Shown here: positions 31,701 to 33,020 of the stretch, piece by piece
Numbering within the stretch: the first letter of the stretch is position 1
How the letters are laid out: every line of letters begins with the position of its first letter
NCBI GenBank assembly: GCA_020433835.1
Contig: JAGRBY010000011.1
Location: 1 to 33,020 of the forward strand
Direction of reading: 5' to 3'
From: Anaerolineae bacterium
GTDB taxonomy: Bacteria > Chloroflexota > Anaerolineae > 4572-78 > J111
DNA length: 33,020 nt
Position numbers and translations under genes: made by a program
The notes under the pieces: generated by a model
Seen by the model: only the letters and a program-made list of their open reading frames with translations
Told to the model about the DNA's origin: nothing
Database searches by the model: none

Positions 31701-33020
31701 CGGTCGGGTTTTGATCCACGATCGTTTTTAGGTTTTTCCAGACTCCGTCGATATAAAAACTGACGTGTTCGGCCAGCCCCAGACCCGGCTCGGGTTCTAG
31801 CATCACCACCTGAGCTGTCTCAAAGGTGTTCGAGATGGTTTCTACTAACGCCTGTTCCAGGCCCACAATGATCACAAAAGACGTTGTCGTTTGGTCGATT
31901 TCTGTCTCATCATCTTGTTCAAGCAGTGCTTTGGTTTGCCAGACAGGCGTACTGTAGAGTAGCTGTGTCGTCTCTTTTTCCGGGTCCTGTATTGATGGCT
32001 CAGACAAGGCTCGTGCTGTACACCCCTTAAAATAGACACACACTTCTCCCTGTTCATCCGTAATGACAAGATCATAATTCACCACAGTCGTGGCAGAGTT
32101 CACTCCCTCGCTAAAAGAAATGTAAGCATAAGCACTGGCGGGAATGGCTTTATGAATGGCGATATCTCGCACCGTAAAAGGCAGATAGAGAGCTGCACCG
32201 TCGCTGGCTCGGCTCCGATCTACCCCCATAAGCGCTTGTAAGGCCCCATCCATCAGGCTGGGATGCAGACCATAGGCATGCATCTCGCGCTGCAAATGGG
32301 CCGGCAACTGCAGCTTGACTAATGCTTCTGTCTGATTACCAACCAGTTCCTCGATGACCTGAAAACCGGGGCCATACACTAAACCAAGCTGTTGGAACTG
32401 CCGATAACAAGCTGTTTTTGTCTGCTGCCGGGTACAGCGCTGCCGGATCGCTTCCAGATCGATAACCTGAGGCGCATTCTCAAACGCATCCAGGCTGTAC
32501 ACCAGCCTCCCTTGGGCATGCACCAGTCGCTGCTCATTTTCGGCAAGGGTCGTGACTTCGAACGTTACCTCATCCGGCTGCTCCGGATAGAGACTAACAT
32601 GCGTTTCTAACGGCTCATCAGAAACAATGATCGGCCTGGCCCAGACGACGTTTCTCAGGTGCGTAACTGTCTTATCTTTGGCTGCGAAAGCTCCGGCGAC
32701 GCGGGCCATTTCCAGATAGGCGACCCCCGGCAACACCTTCTCATCCTGCACCTGATGATCCGTTAGCAAGAACTCAGCCCCCGTAAAGGTGGTGCTGAAA
32801 CGTTGCTCGGTTAGATCAGAGATATTCTGGTGAACCAGCGGGTGTAACACCAAGAATGAAGGCTTGTCCAAGGATGAAGTAAATTCTTGCCCATTGTGTG
32901 GCAACCAATAGCGTTCTTTGGCGAACGGATAGGTCGGTAAACTGACCCGGCGAGGCGTTTGATTGCGATACAACAAGTGCCAATCAATCTCCAGTCCCCT
33001 GACCCATAACCCGGCCAGCT
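28735..33020 (-). CDS. Trans-AT polyketide synthase subunit: (post-KS adaptor)-DH-KR-ACP-KS, 5' end beyond the window
   Basis: The frame is open to the right edge; the visible start (LAGLWVRGLEIDWHLLYRNQ) is the tail of a post-KS adaptor, so an upstream KS lies outside. Counting from TTG 32976: PS-type dehydratase (about 44-330; His74 in LTDHQVQDEKVLPG, Asp243 in HPSLMDGALQA), ketoreductase (structural half about 345-520, catalytic half 530-715; GGLGSLG, Ser661, Tyr674, Asn678, with IRDS at the stereo-motif, suggesting B-type), ACP (GVDS, Ser827), KS (about 920-1355; Cys1094, His1229, His1269). It ends with LPLTQFKRKQYW, a remnant of the adaptor end, and a helical tail. The terminal KS therefore extends a chain passed to ACP1 of the next subunit. 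No AT is visible, consistent with trans-AT loading. Confidence 0.93.
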   Translation of the reverse strand, partial: LAGLWVRGLEIDWHLLYRNQTPRRVSLPTYPFAKERYWLPHNGQEFTSSLDKPSFLVLHPLVHQNISDLTEQRFSTTFTGAEFLLTDHQVQDEKVLPGVAYLEMARVAGAFAAKDKTVTHLRNVVWARPIIVSDEPLETHVSLYPEQPDEVTFEVTTLAENEQRLVHAQGRLVYSLDAFENAPQVIDLEAIRQRCTRQQTKTACYRQFQQLGLVYGPGFQVIEELVGNQTEALVKLQLPAHLQREMHAYGLHPSLMDGALQALMGVDRSRASDGAALYLPFTVRDIAIHKAIPASAYAYISFSEGVNSATTVVNYDLVITDEQGEVCVYFKGCTARALSEPSIQDPEKETTQLLYSTPVWQTKALLEQDDETEIDQTTTSFVIIVGLEQALVETISNTFETAQVVMLEPEPGLGLAEHVSFYIDGVWKNLKTIVDQNPTGRPRLFVVVSETIHEDSDGSLLASPLMGLVRTVRLEHPKVQGKVITLASVEPDSIVSILTREMASPSFDDIEVRYDQAGQRHVKQLIELSLAPTGTPGEWIRAGGVYWITGGLGSLGRILTRYLIDHQPQAKIIVSGRSALAETDKQYLAEFDGVEYLPADVSRSEDVRYVVETIKARYGQINGIIHSAGVIRDSLIINKTGAEIRAVLAPKVVGVLNIDAATQDDSLDFMILFSSTAGVMGNIGQADYAAANAFLDAFAHYRQKQVEQGKRHGQILTINWPLWQDGGMQRDRNAEVWIAQRTGMVPLSTRAGLQTLEWLLVQKEVMQLIVAQGDGEKIRRSLELVPGDSHRPRLAPISNREPQKLQAQVESELLEIGESLLKVKRSNLDVETELSEYGVDSILMMGLLNKLEARYGLAVAPNAILEYPTIRLLAGYLIEAGIVKPDVVNSLPNNGSRRIWSETEKRQSQPSPAVGQGGITARERFRFRHYRKNIGSGKVAIIGQTCRLPQSSTLEHFWRNLANGHDLVTTVPANRWQTDVWYHPQSGRPHKTYTNHGAFIDGIDLFDAGFFGISDEEAITMDPQQRIMLELAQELWDRAGYRPEEVAGTNTGVFIGAKDNTYVRDYFHLIPKPAVQHTIVNSISNMIPARISDFYNLTGTSQVIDTACSSSLVAVHDACRTILNGEAELAIAGGIFLMVDAFGHVGFSQAKVLSDEGRSYVFDERAKGFVLGEGGGLVLLKAYEAAVQDGDQILGVILGSAVNNDGHTMGLTVPNQTGQKAVIEAALRQSGVSPADISYLEAHGTGTLLGDPIEIRAATEVYRHYTAEKQYCAVGAVKSNVGHTMTAAGITGLIKLVLSLEHQQIPATLHCEKPHPRFKFDESPFYPNTSLRDWEPINGHRIGAISSFGFGGTNCHMIIEEGNQAHPIRRPLPLTQFKRKQYWLGREVVSQNARGSAVEHYRTLIEQLQQGEISRTTFKQLVKEVQG

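Overview
The window looks like part of a Chloroflexota (Chloroflexi) chromosome. This is inferred from the mix of FHA/PP2C/WXG100 signalling genes, a nSTAND-WD40 giant protein, ATPases fused to OmpR-like winged helices, and two secreted proteins ending in a hydrophobic-Pro-hydrophobic-Lys tail, which I recall as typical of exported Chloroflexota proteins. The lineage call is moderate confidence: no rRNA or housekeeping marker is present.

Left third (1-11269, plus strand). The end of a WXG100 (ESAT-6-like) gene is followed by a tight cluster: a signal-peptide/TM/FHA protein, a VWA-TM-FHA protein, a PP2C phosphatase with TM and exported Ser/Thr-rich tail, and a winged-helix-FHA DNA-binding protein. 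Gaps are short (38-113 bases) and most genes have good Shine-Dalgarno sites, so they probably form one operon. It reads as a phospho-threonine signalling unit spanning the membrane, possibly linked to type VII-like secretion, with the kinase missing from the window. Two exported proteins follow: a PKD/Calx-beta/beta-helix surface protein and a matrixin-type zinc protease.

Middle (11329-19263, minus strand). A 1711-residue protein joins an aminoglycoside-phosphotransferase-like kinase, a nSTAND NTPase, a coiled coil, a TM helix and 14 WD40 repeats. An inositol-monophosphatase-family enzyme lies just upstream of it. Next is an ATPase with Arg in place of the Walker A Lys and a C-terminal winged helix, with a TTG start and a readable promoter. 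A 372-base spacer follows, holding a palindrome and two overlapping antisense small ORFs.

Right part (19260-33020, minus strand). This is the 3' end of a trans-AT polyketide synthase operon. The first gene, cut by the right edge, carries PS-DH, KR, ACP and KS. The second, overlapping it by ATGA, carries ACP-KS-ACP-KS-(degenerate ACP)-MT-ACP-TE. No AT domain is visible. Downstream lies a protein with two FHA domains fused to an LCAT-like alpha/beta hydrolase. The assembly line therefore ends here, with chain release by the TE. The fused FHA-lipase may connect the polyketide locus to the phospho-signalling theme of the rest of the window.
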